NCBI GenBank assembly: GCA_963930655.1
Contig: OZ005611.1
Location: forward strand, 19,269,001-19,333,000
Direction: 5' to 3'
DNA from: Myrica gale
Taxonomy: Eukaryota; Streptophyta; Magnoliopsida; Fagales; Myricaceae
Length of the DNA stretch: 64,000 nt
Shown: positions 34,301 to 49,300 of the stretch, piece by piece
Layout: each line of letters opens with the position of its first letter
Numbering within the stretch: position 1 is the stretch's first letter
Notes under the pieces: generated by a model
The model's database searches: none
Told to the model about the DNA's origin: nothing
Seen by the model: only the letters and a program-made list of their open reading frames with translations
Translations under genes and position numbers: made by a program

Positions 34301-37300
34301 AGAGACGCCTTTTCTCCTCCCCACATCACCCCTAGAAGATCGACCTGCCCTAGAAGAGCCAAGGAAAGTGACAACAGCCTGGAAACATTGGGCCAACAAA
34401 TGCCAACCACTCCCACTGACACCCTCTGGGACTATTATCGCACCTCTGCAACGTCCCTCCCCATACTCAATAATAGCCACGTAACGCTCCGCCTTATTCC
34501 CTCACCACTGAGCCAGAAACACTCTGGAGGCTTCGCTGAACTTCAGTGCAAAAGGTCGAGCAGCGTCAGCTGCCAACAATTTTCCGGTCAAGTTAACTAT
34601 CCAAACATCACCAAACCTCCCTAATGAAATCGTGCTGTAATTCTTCCGACTCCATTCAAACATCGTAATCACTCCTCCATCGCTAATTGTAACTTGGAAT
34701 TCTTTGGCTTTGACTCGAAAACACCGCGAGAAACGGGGAGATGGACCATGAACAACAAAATAGAGAAACCGAGAATGGGATCCCGATGGAGGAGGTCCAC
34801 GTTGTGTTTGATGGGGCTGTTTCTCATCGTGTCGAGGAGCATAGCGCTGTCGAGAGGGAGCAGGCAGTGCTGACTCTTTCTTCTGGGGCCCTCTTAGGTG
34901 GTCTGGAGGTGGGGGATTGTTCTTTTGGAACGAATGAAGATGACGAGTTTCTACGCGATACCACGAGGGAACCGGTGACTGTAGACCCCTTGGCGGTCCG
35001 TTTCCATAGTGACGATTTGGAGAGGAAATCTCCGGAGTGGGTCTTAGACATGGTTTCCTCTGTTGGACATTTGGTTGAGGTGTCGTGTGACGGTCACGTG
35101 GAAGAGCTAAGGAATATTTTTGTTGAGTTGGAACGAGATAGGGTGCATCTTAGTTCAAAAAAGTCAAGAAAATCAGGGGGGAAGATTCTAAGGGAGTTGC
35201 AGGGATTGACCTCTTCGGTTAACTATGAAGGGTCTTCTTCGATTGCTAGGAAGCCTAAGAACAAAGGGAGGACATTGTCTTTGATTAACTGATGCCCAGA
35301 ATATTGAGTTGGACTGTTGGGGAGTGTTTTACGGGCAGCTGTCGGATGGACGTGGGGTTTGGGAGTATGTTGGTGGAGGTTTTGTCTATTGTCATCTTTA
35401 GGAGGAGCGGCCTTTTCTTGAGCTTTGCCCAATGGCTAGAGGGTTGGGGGCATTTTTTTTTTGTCACTTTTTCTTTGGGCCTCTGTGTTTTGGTCTTTAT
35501 TCCAAGGAAAGGGGAAGATGGATTTTTTCTCATAGAAGTGACTGTACCAAATTCCTTTGCAACATTCTGCATTTGCACCTTCTATGGTTACAATTCTGGC
35601 AAAGTTTAAACAAGTTGTGTATCCAGAATGCTGCACTTTGGGTAACATGGACTTATATGTAAACAAAGATGCCTTTTTTCTGGGCATATCTTTGCTCTTC
35701 AAATTCAATGTATGCTACTTCTTTCCTCATATTTCTTCTTTGATTTTGTTGTCTTGATTCGGTTCCTCACTGCAGTTATAGCCGTGGATCTAAAGCAAAC
35801 TGTACAGGTTGATAAAGATCTTCAGATTCGTGCCTACTATGCAGGACATGTAACGCTGCTGAACTTCATCAATAGATTGCATTCTCTGTCGCGAAGCATG
35901 TTTGCACTCACATGAATTCATTACTTTTCTCTTTCAAGTTTATCCAAACTTTTAAAATTGTCTTATAATTGTTCTAGTGTGTTTTACCTCGTCTAAGATA
36001 ATATCATTTCATTGTTATGCCCTCATGTAATCTTCCTACTAATCTGCCTTCAAGTATCATTTTTTAAGTGTACCCTTTATCTGCAATCATCCTTTTCCAG
36101 CTGACACCTATTTATTTTTTAATTGGTTTCTTGGTGCTACACTTGTATAGCAGCCTTATATCTCGGCCTGACTCTAAGGAAAAATATGGTATTGATTCGA
36201 GTTAACACCTACAATGAAAAAAATATCATTCTTGATGTCTCAAGTAGCACTTTGCAATTCTTGGAGGTTTAATTTCTATGAGCTAGGGTGGACAGTACTG
36301 TTGTGGATCCAGTCATATGAGTTTTTGAGAGTCACCCAAAGAGATAAGCAGACAAGTATAAAGAAGAAAGAAGCTGCGGTCTTTGGACCAAACGACATTA
36401 CTTCCCCTCAGAAGGGATGGAGAGTACAGTCACAGGATTAATCCTTGGGTTTCATTAGAAAAAGAAAAAAGAAGTTAAGGTGAAAGATAAAAGTAGGAGT
36501 ATACACGATTGAGAAAAGAAAATGAGTAGAAAATATCAGCAGAAGTATAGGAGAAATTATATGAATTCTACTTATGTTTCTCCTGATATCTAATTAGCAT
36601 GGGCTCGGCCTTCGTTTCTACAATTCTCCTACAACATTACCTTTCTGATGTCCAAAACATTCCAGTCAATCTAGATTATGTAGAATAAACTCCTTGGTAC
36701 TTGAACTCTAGAAGAGTAGAAATGACTGCTCAGGAAATGTAGCTTCCATGAATGATAAGCTCCTAAAAAAAAAAGTTTTGTGGGAAATTTTTAAGATTGC
36801 TTGTCATGGATGGACTATTCGAGTCATGGACCATCTTCAGCATTGCCAGTTCAACCTACTTCTTCTGCTAAGCTATTTGACTTTCTCTGTGTGCTAGATC
36901 TTGCCACCAATATCTCTGTCAATAAGGTGTCTGAGATAGAAGCTGATAATAGTAGGTGGAATGAACTAAGTGGTAGCACTCACTGTAAAACTCACTTGTC
37001 CGTGATGGTGAGATAAGGAGCTTATCAGCTGGTTCTTTGCACCAAAATGTACATGAGCTTCCACTGTGAGGATCATCAGATAACTTTCCTTTTGCGTTGC
37101 ATATTTGTATCATAGCATTTTCTTCCATCTAAGCCAGCCCCTTCAAGTATACTAACAACAGAAGTATTACTGAAAGGGCAACTTTTTGTCCACTTTGACA
37201 CAGAAAAAAAGAAAAGCAACCTTATTTCTGACAAGTGTCAACTTTTCGAAAATGTTTCTTTGAAGTAGGACATTATTCCAAGTGATCAGGCCTGTTACCT

Positions 37301-40300
37301 GGGCATTTGATCCTTGATTGTTCACCTTTCTCTTGCCTACTGGAAGTGCTGGAGAGAAAAAGTAGATTGGTGGACTTTAGGGGATTGTCTTAGTTCATGA
37401 TACACATTCTTCTGTGCCCAGCGAGGAGACTTTACACAATCGTTTTATTGTCAACCTGACCTGGTTGACACATTCTTGTGCGCCCAACAAGGATGCTTTG
37501 CACAATCTTTTTATTATCAATAAGGATGCTTTACACAACCTGACCTGGTACAGTGTCTGATATCAATAACTTTGAGAATGCAGTTTGTTTGTTTTTTTCA
37601 CTCACCATTTTGGGCCCATATCATGTTGTTCATTGAGATCTCCTTCTTTATCACATCCCTAAGGTTCTTGGAGCAGCAATGGTTTATGCGAAGGTGGGAG
37701 ATACTGCTATAGTTTACACAGGAGATTATAATATGACACCAGATAGACATCTTGGAGCGGCTCAAATTGATCGACTACAGCTGGACCTACTTATATCTGA
37801 GTATGGAACATATTCATGTTGATGTGATTAATGTCCTTATCTATTTGTTTCCATGTCCCCTATCTGCTGTTCTATGACAATAGATGTGTATTGAGATACA
37901 CTTCCTTGCCGTCCATGTGAATGAGGAGACTTGTGGACCACATTTTGAGTTGATAATCAAATATTCCAAACGATTTATGATAGATCTTGGCCTTGAGGGA
38001 GTTGTCATCCTCATTATATTAATTTTTGGGATAAATATACTTTGTACCCTCCAACTATGGAGGTTATGACACTTTTTTTTATAAGTAAGTCAATCTCATT
38101 AGGACGAGTGAATAGTACAAAGGACTATTCTAAAGCCACTACTCCAAACAAGCAAGAAAACTGAAAAAATGTACAAAATCTAGAAACGGGCAACTGATCA
38201 CCGAGTTCATCCAAAGAATAAGAGAAGACAACAAAACAGCTTGCAACCTAGGAAAAGACAAGGAACAATCTTCAAAACATCTATTGTTTCGCTCCCTCCA
38301 AAGACACCACCAGATGCAATGAGGAATCAACCGCCATATAATTTAGCGAAAGGATTGCGAAATCTCCGCTTCCAACTCCACAAAACATCAGCCACTTTCT
38401 CAGGCATAACCCACGGAAAGTTCACAATACAAAGAATATGAGACCACAACCCACACGCAAAAGGACAATGCAACAAAACATGGTTCATAGATTCACCATC
38501 ACACTGACATAGGAAACACCAATCGGCAATTATTGTCCCCCTTTTGCGAAGATTATCAATAGTAAGGATCCTTCTATGTGTAGCCTCCCACACAAAAAAA
38601 AGAAACTCTCAACGGGCGTAAAGACCTCCACACTCCCCTCCAAGGGAAAGACAAACCAACCCCACCCCTAAGCAAACGATACATAGATTTAACCGAAAAT
38701 ACCCCTTAGACCCCGTCCAAGCCATCACATCATCCTCCCCTCTCCTTACGGCAATGCAATACAACCTAGCGAAGAAAGAAGCAAACTCCACTTCCGAATC
38801 ATTAGCCGCTCTAGAGAAAGAGACATTCCACACCACACTCTCACCATCCACCATGTAATCCGCCACCAAAGCCTCCTTACAGCGGGACAAAGAGAAAACA
38901 AGAGGGAATGCGAGACTCCCCGCCTTACTTTGTTCTCTTGTAAGAAAAGATCACTTCCCTCCCCTTGTAAGTAACAGCACAAAATGGGAATAGGTCCCCC
39001 CGTAATACAGGCGGAAGCACCAAAGGCTTAGTTCTGAGAACTAATCTTAGCTATTCTGGGTGGAAAATTTAGAGCCCAAGGGGAAGAAGATCCTGTCTTA
39101 CTTAGATATTATTGTGTACTCCTACATGACGGTTTTGTTTGGATTAACTGTTTTCTGTTTATTTGCTGTTGTAGGTCCACATATGCAACAACAATTCGTG
39201 ACTCAAAATACAGTCGGGAGGGAGAATTTCTTAAAGCTGTATGAAAGAATAGCTCAAACAAATCTCCAATATTCTTGCCTTTATAGTTATTTTGTTGATG
39301 CACTTCTTCTACCTTCTCTTCAAAAGTTTGTATTTTTTGAGGTACACAAATCATGGCACTTTTGCTTCCAACTTCTTACTATTGGAAGCTGATCATATAA
39401 CTTTGATCTTATACTTTCAACAGATATTCATAAAAAAAAATACTTTCAACAGATATTGAAAATAATCAAGTTGTATCATTTCACCAATATGAAATTTGTC
39501 ATTGTAATCTCCTTTTTCAGTATGGATCTTGGACTCTACTTGTGACATTGTAATGTAGACATCACTTGTTTGAATATAGATCATATTACTCAATGTAAAC
39601 CTTGTTATCTCGTCAGGTATGTCCCCATCTTTGATGTACAGGATTTAACTGAGCATCTTAGGTTTATCAGAGATCTCAGGTTTAGAAAAAAAGGTTGGAC
39701 ATGATGTTTTGGTATTTACTGCCATTGCAAAGTAATATCCTTAAGTGTATGTAAAGAATTATGAGAAAGGCATAAAAAACAGTGGGGGCTAAACAAATGC
39801 CTGAGCTGTTCTCCAGTGTATCTTTCAAATTGAACATTTTCAAAGACCCTGGACAGTGATGACCCAGATTTCTCAGTGACTGATGCATTAGAGAACCCAA
39901 TCTAATTACTTCACTTCCATTTGTTTTTCATTCTGAATTATTCCTATCTTTTGATAGGATTTGTCTGAGTATGTTTTATTAGATTCTTGTAAAGTGACCA
40001 GATTATTTTACTTTCTGAATACATTGACACATGTTGAAAGTAAGATTATGCTTGTGTTCATTTTTTGTCTCAAGTTTGAAGGCTCTAAATTGTGGCCTAT
40101 AGTGATTCTTTCCTCTTTCTTTAACAAATAACTGTAGGTTCATAGATGCGTAGCGGCTGGAGGAAAGGTGCTCATTCCTACGTTTGCACTTGGAAGAGCT
40201 CAGGTGATCACATCAGTTTAGCTGTTAGTTTCACTTGTATGAGTTAGCTTTGTATTATCTTGGAGTCTGAAGTGTATGGATTCTCTTTTAAACGAAGTTC

Positions 40301-43300
40301 TACCTAATATAAAGTAATTAGATGTCTTACCTGGTTTGAGGGAATAAAATTGTGCCGGACTGGTGTTGCATGTGTAGTGGTGAGCCACTTGATCACCTCT
40401 ACTTCATTACGGTAGCTAGAGCTATGGTTTGCTGTGGTTGCCATTTTTGGGTACAATGCTGAGGTGTAGATGCCTGTATATATAGGTTTCCACTATTCCA
40501 AAATTACTTGTCCCAAAAAGGAAAGGTATCCTTTTTGCGGTGCTTGGCTTGTGCCATATGTATTCTGCAAACTATGCAGTCTTTTACTCAAATTTTGCAT
40601 TGGCTTCCTTTATATCCAAATGAAAGAAAATACTGTTGTTCTGATTACCACTCTCTTCAACAGAAGTTGGCTTTTGATTTTAGACAATTTTCTTAGCTTC
40701 CAAAAGCACAAAACCAAAATATCAATTAGGGATAGAATTTGCAATCACAAAACAACGTGAAGTTTCTATTTTTCTATTGTATTTTTTTATTAACTTTTGA
40801 TTGCCGTACTCATCGTCCCTATAATTACATTTAGTCTCCAAGTTGATAACAAAATGCGATATTATGTGAGATGTAAAAATAGAACAGAGTAGCTATGCTT
40901 CTCTTTTTCTCTTTTGTTTTCTTCTATCTAGTTATCGATAATATGCTCCGAATCTTTGTCTTGCTCCTTAGTGCATTCTGCTGTTCATTGTGTTTTCAAT
41001 GTAACATCGATATCACACTTATGAGCTCAATGTTTGCAGAATATGAGTTCCTTGGGAACCACTCCATTGTATTTCTAAAAGGTTGTGAAATATTGTTCAC
41101 AATATTTCCCATTATTAATTAGGAACTCTGCATCTTGTTGGAGGATTACTGGGAGCGAATGAATTTAAAGGTTCCCATCTACTTTTCATCAGGTTTGCTT
41201 TGCCAGGTGTTCTGTTCTTATTTAATTGCATGCATCATGCTTGGCGAGAATGCACACAGTGATTTCATCAAATGTTAATCACCAGCTGCAGATGTTATAA
41301 ACAACAGCCTGTTTTATGATTACCTCTTTTATAATATTAATTGCCATTTTCTTGCCTTTTTTGCATCTTGCAATTATCTTTGACCTTAATCTAGGATCTT
41401 ATTTTCTGAAGTTAGAAGTTTGCTTATCTTCTTGTCTTAAAGTAGATGTTTATCTTCTTGTGCTTCCCTTGAATTGACGATATAGGTATTTATTCTTTTA
41501 GGTCTGACGGTGCAAGCCAATATGTATTATAAAATGCTTATCAGTTGGACCAGCCAGAAGGTGAAAGAGACATATTCCACGCGAAACAAATTTGATTTTA
41601 AACACGGTATAACTACGTGGTTATCTGTCAATTTGATTAAATTTAAGATTGTTCAGTTGGATTTAGAGTTACAGCACCCTTTGGATAGTGCATACTGGAA
41701 TAAAACATTTTTTTAAAAAAAAAAAAGGTTTACTGAAGCTTCTGATTATTCTAGTGTCACTCCCCTTTTTAACAAGATTATTTTCGTAAGATCTGAACCT
41801 CTCGGAATGTTAAGCTACATATCTAACTGGTTAAAAAATTCAGATGCAATTGAAGACATCAGTCATGTTTTGATGTTTTTTTATAAGTTAAAATTTTATT
41901 AAAACAAGAAAGAGAGTTAGCAGTACAAAAGAATGTACTGAAAACATCTAAAGCATACAAGCTAGAAAAATCTGAAAGGTCCAAAAAAGGGAAGCCCATC
42001 ACTGCATTAGACCAAAGAAAAAGGGATTGCAACAATTGACCCTTGAAGCACTCCAACGGTATCCCTTGATTCTCAAAACAACGATTATTTCGTTCCCTCC
42101 ACAAGCATCACCAAATACAGGAAGATATCATCTTCCACACTACCAAAGCAGTCGAGTCATCAAATTTCCTCCTCCAACACCTCAATCACCCTACGAGGCA
42201 TAACCCAAGAAAATTGGTGAGGAGATTGTTAATCTCTTCCAAAGTTGCGTCATTGGGTGCTAGATATTTCCACTAGGGTCTTTGAGCTTCCTTGTCATGG
42301 TGTACTCTAGTTTCCAATAGTTGTTTCCTGGTTAGTTTGCTAATTGTTATTATGGGATTCTCCCGAAGTTTTAGAGTTGAGGCGAAAGAGTTTGAGTTGT
42401 CGATTGGAGGGAGCAGTGTGATTAAACTTGCAGAATGGAGTAGGTCGACCCTTAGTTCCATCTTCTTGTGTAGATTCGGAACAGTTTGGCTGGTGAACTT
42501 AGCTAGTAAGCTCATGGAGGCTGCTGACAATCGAAACTTTGTTTCGAAGTTTAATGAAGATCTCGAGCCTTCTTAGCACAGAGGTGTGGAAATAGAGCTG
42601 GGAGATATGTCGCAATTGCAGAATAAGGTGAAGGTTGTAAGAAAGGAATAGTGATTCTGGTAGGAAGAGGTGGTGCTGGGTGGATTTCGATGGCTGAATG
42701 TTTTCAAAAGGTGGTGGACCACCTCGGAAATGTCAGGAAAGGAAAAATGGTGGCTGGGGGTACAAGGCAAAGAGTTGGGGTCTCTTATGCTGGTGTGGTC
42801 ACTGATGTGCCTCCTTCGTATGTGGGGCGAGACATGTCAGCTGACAGAGGTAAAATCATTTCGCATTTGAAGTTGACGAAGCTACGAAAGAAGGCGACTA
42901 TTCCTATTTCCAATGTTGGTGGGGTAGCCGTTAGTCTCTGCCCGAGGCATGTTCGCAATAGGCTTGAATTAATGAGAAGGGAGCTGGACGATAGGGGCGA
43001 TGTGAGCCTATTATGCCAGGACTGTAAGGGAGGGGATTGTGGTGTGGTTAACGCAGATGGGCCAAATTTTACTGCAGTTGAGCCTGATATTTTATTGAAG
43101 GGGAAGGAGAAAATGTCATACACCGAGGATGAGAGGGGTCGAGTGGGCTTCGGTCTGGGCCGATAGATGAGGCTTTTATGGCAGTTGAGCCTGATATTTT
43201 ATTGAAGGGGAAGGAGAAAGTTTCATACAATGAGCATGGGGGGTCGAGTGGGCTTGGGTCTGGGCTGGTAGATGGGGCTAAGTTGGAAGGGGGAGTTGGG

Positions 43301-46300
43301 CTGGTAGTTGGGTCGGCTGGAAAGGATTCTGGCGGGTCTGAGGGCCCAAAACCTTCGGGAGTCTGAGTGGGCTCCCAGCTCACCGATCCAGCGGCAGACT
43401 CTGTCCTTCAGCTTCAAGAGGAGGGACCGACATCGTCTGGGGTGGCGGTGGGTACGACCGGTGTTATGTCGGTGCTCGGAGCTCCTGCCGACAATGGCCA
43501 AGCTTCTCCTGGCTCTCAGATCATTGATCTAGCGGCGGATCTTGTCCTTCGGCCTGTGGTGGTCAGGTCGAATTCATGTGGGGTGGCTGATGGCTCGGCT
43601 GGTGCTTTGCCGGCGCCAAAAACTACAATCGAACCATGTCTTCTTGTGCCGATGCAGTTAGCGTGCCCTTACAGGATAAAGGGGGTGTGGACTCTTTGGG
43701 TACTCAACCCACATGGTTGTTAACCCCTGTAGATACTGTTAGTCCCGGGGTGGAGGTGTTGGTCGTAAGTTCATCAAAGCCTGAAGGGCCTAAGATATCT
43801 GAATCGGGGACAACAGTTTTGGAGGAGCTTGATGACTCAGTGTTGGAGAAGTTGGAGGCTGAAGGTAGCTGTCATTCTATTATTCCCCGTGGGTCCTTGT
43901 TTCCTAGCAAGGACAACGACGTTTCGTTGGCTTCCTTTGGGAGTTACAACTTGGCTGTTGAGGTGAGAGATGGTGGGAGACCAGCAACTTCTTTAGAAAC
44001 AAGAGGGGCTATAGTGTGCGTAGAAAGTGGTGCTGATGGGGTTGTAGCTGAACCTTTGGCAGTGTGTCCTCCTATCAAGAGGAAGGAGGATTTTCATCTG
44101 GAGTTTTCCTTTCGAATTGGGTGTTGGAAATGGTTTCGTCCCTTAGAAACATGGTTGGTCTCTCATGCGATTGTCATGAGAGTGAGCTGATGGCACTCTT
44201 TGCCGCTCTAGAGAAGGATAGGGAGAGGAGTGGGCTCAAGACTCCTAGCAAATTAGGAGGCAAGTTCTTAAGGGAGCTGAAGGGGTTGAAGCCATCAGTC
44301 AATTCTGATGGGACGAAGTATGTATCTAGGAAGAGCCGAAAGGGAGGCTGGTATAGATCAAATCTTTATGAAGCCTAGAATATTAAGTTGGAATGTAAGG
44401 AGGTTGAATGACAGTCAGAAGCGCAGTAGGGTGAGGAATTTGTTGCAAGCATGGAAGCCTGATTTAGTTTGTTTTCAGGAGACTAAGGTGGAGATAGTTA
44501 CTAGAGCTTTCATCAGAAGTTTTTTGGGGGGGGGTGGCATCATGTGGGCTGGTGTAGTCTAGCGGCGGAAGGAGCTTCGGGTGAGATTTTGATTTTGTGG
44601 GACACGAAGACTCTTGAGATGGTGGATTATTTTGAGGGTAGTTTCTCTATTTCGATGATTTTTAAGAATGTGGAGGATGGGGTCTAGTGGGCGTTTTCGG
44701 GGGTGTATGGCCCCAACGATGATTGTAGAAGAAGATTGCTTTGGGAGGAGTGATCAGGTGTCTTTGCTTGGAGGAATGTTCAATAGAGCTTTATTAGGAA
44801 AGTGGTTGTGGCGTTTCGCATTGGAGAGGGATAGTTTGTGGAGGGATGTAATTGAAGATAAATATGGTAGTGTTTTGGGCAGTTGGAAACTAATGAGATC
44901 CATGACTTTTATGGTGTGAGTTTATGGAAACACATTAATAACAGATGGCCCCTCTTTTATGGGAACATCCATTTCGTGGTGGGTTGTGGTCTTAAAGTAA
45001 GGTTTTGGCATGATCTATGGTGTGGAGAAAGACCTTTGAAACTTGCATTCCCTCTTTTGTTTACCCTTGCTAGATGCAAGGACGCTATGGTTACAGATTG
45101 TTTGGAGGGGGGATTCCGTTTATGGGGTGTGAAATATTCAGTTTGCAAAAACCGCCAATGAGTGGGAGATTGAAGAATTTTCAGCTTTCTATTCATTGTT
45201 GTACTCTATGGTCCTTAGGAGAAGGGAAGAAGATAAAATGCTCTGGCAAGGTGCTAAGAATGAGGTTTTTTCGGTTAAGTCAATGTATGAGGTTATTGTT
45301 AGGGGTTCGGGTGAGGTCTTTCTGTGGAGACAGATTTATAGGACCACTGCCCCGCCTAGAGTTTCGTTCTTTGTGTGGGAAGCAGCCCATGAGAAGGTCT
45401 TAACCATTGACAATTTAAGGAGGGGGTTATGCTTGATTAATTGGTGCTTTCTGTGCAAAGGTGATGGGGAATCTGTGGATCATGTGCTTATCCATTGCTT
45501 GGTAGCTAGAGAGTTGTGGGTGCACATGCTTAGTATCGTAAACTATCCTTGGGTGATGCCTAAGAGGGTGGGTGAGGTGTTGAACTGTTGGAAGAGGAAG
45601 TTCAACAACCCTTTGGCACTAGCTGTGTGGAAAATGATATCATTACGCATTTAGTAAAGCTTATGGAGGGAGAGGAACGGAAGGTGCGTTGAAGATTCAA
45701 GGCTGTCCTTAGATTGTTTGAAGGGCAGAATGATGCAAACTTTGTTTCTGTGGGCTAATGGGGTGTTGGGTTCTCCTTTTGGAGATTTCAGTGATTTTAT
45801 TAGTTTTCTTGCCTGTTTGTTGTAGATGGTTCAGTACAACCTTTTGTACTATTCCGTCACCTTTTTCTTTCAATAAAGTTTTCCTTATAAAAAAAATTTA
45901 TTTCTTGAATTTTTATTTATTTTTTAAAAAATTGTCTTGGAGGGGTATTTCAGTAATTTTGCATGTTTTCCATCTGATTTAACGCTCAAATCAAAAGGAG
46001 GCGAGAATTGATCATGTTGGAAACATAAGTGGTGCAAATCGCTGTTTTGAAACTTGGAGGGACGAAATTAATTTTGGCCTATAATTAAGGGGCGTATTAT
46101 GACATTACCCCTCCTATAAATATAATTTGTCTTTTCAAACCATACTGACTACAGTATGTAATGGCGAATGTATTAGTCATTCACTTTAGATGAGGTTATT
46201 TGTGCATGCTCTGACATTAACTCCAATTCTCATGTTCACAACCAATTGACAAATATTATTGTTTTATTGGCATACAAATATTTTTCCGCTCTGATCGTAT

Positions 46301-49300
46301 GCAAATTAGAACTAAAAGGCTAGTGGATATGACAAAAACATGTGTTGTATGTGCGCTGTTCTTCCCTCATATGGAAAGAATTGTTATTGTTCTTTGTCAT
46401 CTTTAGATGCTCGGTTATTCTAAAATTAGCTGCTATGATATGGATCTTTCTTCTGTCACTTAAGATTTGTGGCCCGATCTAAGGGTCACTCCTAGGCCTA
46501 TAGCTCTCCCTATATCTTATTTCTCCCTTGTCCTCTTTCTCTCTTCGAAACACCCTTCTTTTAAGTAGTACAGTAAAGATTTACTACTGTTTTCTTCCTC
46601 TAATGACAAACCATGATCAGCGTGATATAGTCCAAGTTCTGGAGGTGTGCGAGTATGCGTATAAAGTTCTCACAAGATTATTTTTTTGATAAGATATATA
46701 TGTCAACCCAATTGGTTTTACTTTTTACACTTGCCAAGTTGAAATACTAGAAAAAGGTGAAAATATAATCACTTCGCTTTGGTTCCAAATCCAGAGAAAA
46801 CCATGATATACCTCCAGACTCTACGTGCTATATTGGTTTTGCTAAGGATGTCAAGGATTTGAGTGTGGGACACTGTAATCCTGTTGTATAGATGGAGATT
46901 ATGAGGATGTTGCACATGCATGCCTTGAGTTCCACATCAAGTATATATTAAGTTGACCTGGACTGTGTTAGCAACTACGAGAACTAAATTGTGGCTTATC
47001 CTATTGGATATCCTACGCATGTGGGTTTTCACAATTCCAGGTTTCCACAATATCCCTAGGTCTCCACCCCTTGAGAGTAGGATGCCAGCCCAGATGCAGC
47101 TGGAAGACAACCTCTCATAGGAGGCTTTCTTTCTTTCCCATACTACGGAAGTCATATATAACAAACAAAATAGGGCGATAAATTGTTCTCTCTTGAAAAC
47201 TGGGTGTATATAAATTGATTACGTGAAATTAAAGTTCATTGCAATGATGTTAGATTCTGTGTCGTACTGATTGTGTTTGGATGTTGCAGTTCTCAATTTT
47301 GACCGTTCAATGATAGCTGCTCCTGGACCTTGTGTTCTTTTTGCTACACCCGGTTGGATCAGTGGCGGTTTTTCACTTGAGGTTTTCAAGCATTGGGCTC
47401 CATCTGAAATGAATCTTGTTACATTGCCTGGGTACTTATCTTGTTCCTTGTCCTAAAATAAAGATGGCTTTTACAACAAAGTTTGGGAGTTGGTTAGTAT
47501 TCTTACGATTTCACTTCCACCTCTCCAATATATTGGCAATCAACCAGTTGATTTGAGCGACCTGGTAAACGTAGAATGCTATGAGTTTAGAATGTTGAGC
47601 ACAATGTCTTGTTTTAATGCCTGTTCTAGGTCTATTTATCAGGTCATCTAAACCGTTTTCTGGAACAGCAGAATATATGCCAAAAATAAAATTAGACGTG
47701 CCTATTTATTGGTTTGAAAACTCTTGGATGAAAATCTCTCTAATGCCATGTGTCAATTGGTTAAATCCACTTATTTCAGTCTCTTTTCTCAAATGCAATA
47801 CACAGTATAACTTCATGTAGGAATGCAAAAGTTACTGTAATATCTATTTGCTGCATACTGACTACTCAATGTAAGATTTCGAATTGGTAAATATCATGAA
47901 GTTTGATTTATAAATTTTACATTGGAACTTATACCTCTTTCTGAATATGTAAAAGGGAATGCACATTGCACATTGCAGTTTGGCTTCATCATGCATGTCC
48001 CCTGGAGGTAGGGAGGAGCTTTGGCTCCTCCCTGCATCCTTTCGTCCTTCTTCTCTCCCCTTTATCTCTCTTTTCTCTATGTTTTCCCTTTCCTTTATGA
48101 TGTTTGAGTGATGGCTCCTTTGCTTCACCTCTGCCTTGCACGTACTTCCTCCTGGCCTCCAACCCACCCCCCCAACTGCCGACACTGTCAATCCTTCAGC
48201 ATGTGGGGCCCATGCACCTTGTTCTATCCTGTGGCATTCTGAATCTATTCATCATCTGCTTGATTCCCTGATCTCACCTCATGCTCAATTACTATAGGAC
48301 TGGGTATTCTTTTGTCAAGGGTGGCCATCCGTTTCTGATCCATTATCCAAGGATGCAGGTGCAGCGATTTCCAGTGGCATCTTAGTGGTACCATCTTCTG
48401 TGCTCACCTGCGTGCTGTGGGATCTTCCTAAAGTGGTTTACTCAAGGCAGTCCATTTGTTTGAGTTCCTCCAAAACCGTTTTCACAGCAGCCACTTTCTT
48501 GGTCATTTGTTCAGGAAATTGTGGGACAGACCAACATGTTTACTCCATTTCCTGTTTTAGTAACTTATGTTGCACTGGAATGTCTCCCTTAGGGTGCTTG
48601 TTGGGATCCCCCATGCCCTCTTCTTGTATCTTTCCTTCTATCTAATGTTAACTTACCCACAAGAAGAAAAGTAACCTCAATTTTTTGTGTGTTCGCATGA
48701 GCATGAAGTGCAGAGGTACTGCAGGAGAAAGCACAACTAATGTTTACAACATACATTCTTTTAGCTTCGAACAATGCCTTCTTTGTTGATGAATTATTCA
48801 TTGATCCTTGCATCAATTTATGACAAGTGCGCAATTGAGATTCAGTTTCTGTTTAGAGCCTGCCATGTTGTATGTGTAGGACCCACCTCATGCACATCAC
48901 ACTTGAAACCAGTGGCCCCACTCATGAACCTGCTTGGCTCTCATTGACAATTGATTCTGTACCCAAAGTTATTATAAGTTGCAACTTAATGTTAAAATCT
49001 CCATTGCACTTCTATTGTAGGTACTGTGCAGCTGGAACCATAGGACATAAATTGATGTCGGGTAAACCCACCAAAATTGATGTGGACAAGGATACGCAAC
49101 TTGATGTTCGATGCCAGGTTTATAATTTTCACCTTCCTCTCATACATTATCTGAATTTTATCTATTGTGAATATCTTCTCATTTTATCAGGTATTTATTC
49201 CTTTTTTATGTTTACCTGTTGTCACTGCTAAAAAGAAAGTCAAGTTTTGAACTGGTGAAACATATTTGCGTAAATGTATACAAGTCATCCTCTGAAGTTA

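Noticed and set aside
34741..35292. 183-codon open frame that could pass for a host gene
   Set aside because: It matches the ORF1 C-terminal part of the LINE at 44,100-44,340 and lies within intron 4 of CPSF73-II.
42651..44190. Open frames of 171, 118 and 184 codons in intron 10
   Set aside because: All are pieces of one frameshifted LINE ORF1.
48385..48645. 86-codon open frame in intron 11
   Set aside because: No domain, no splice context and inside a CPSF73-II intron; likely chance.
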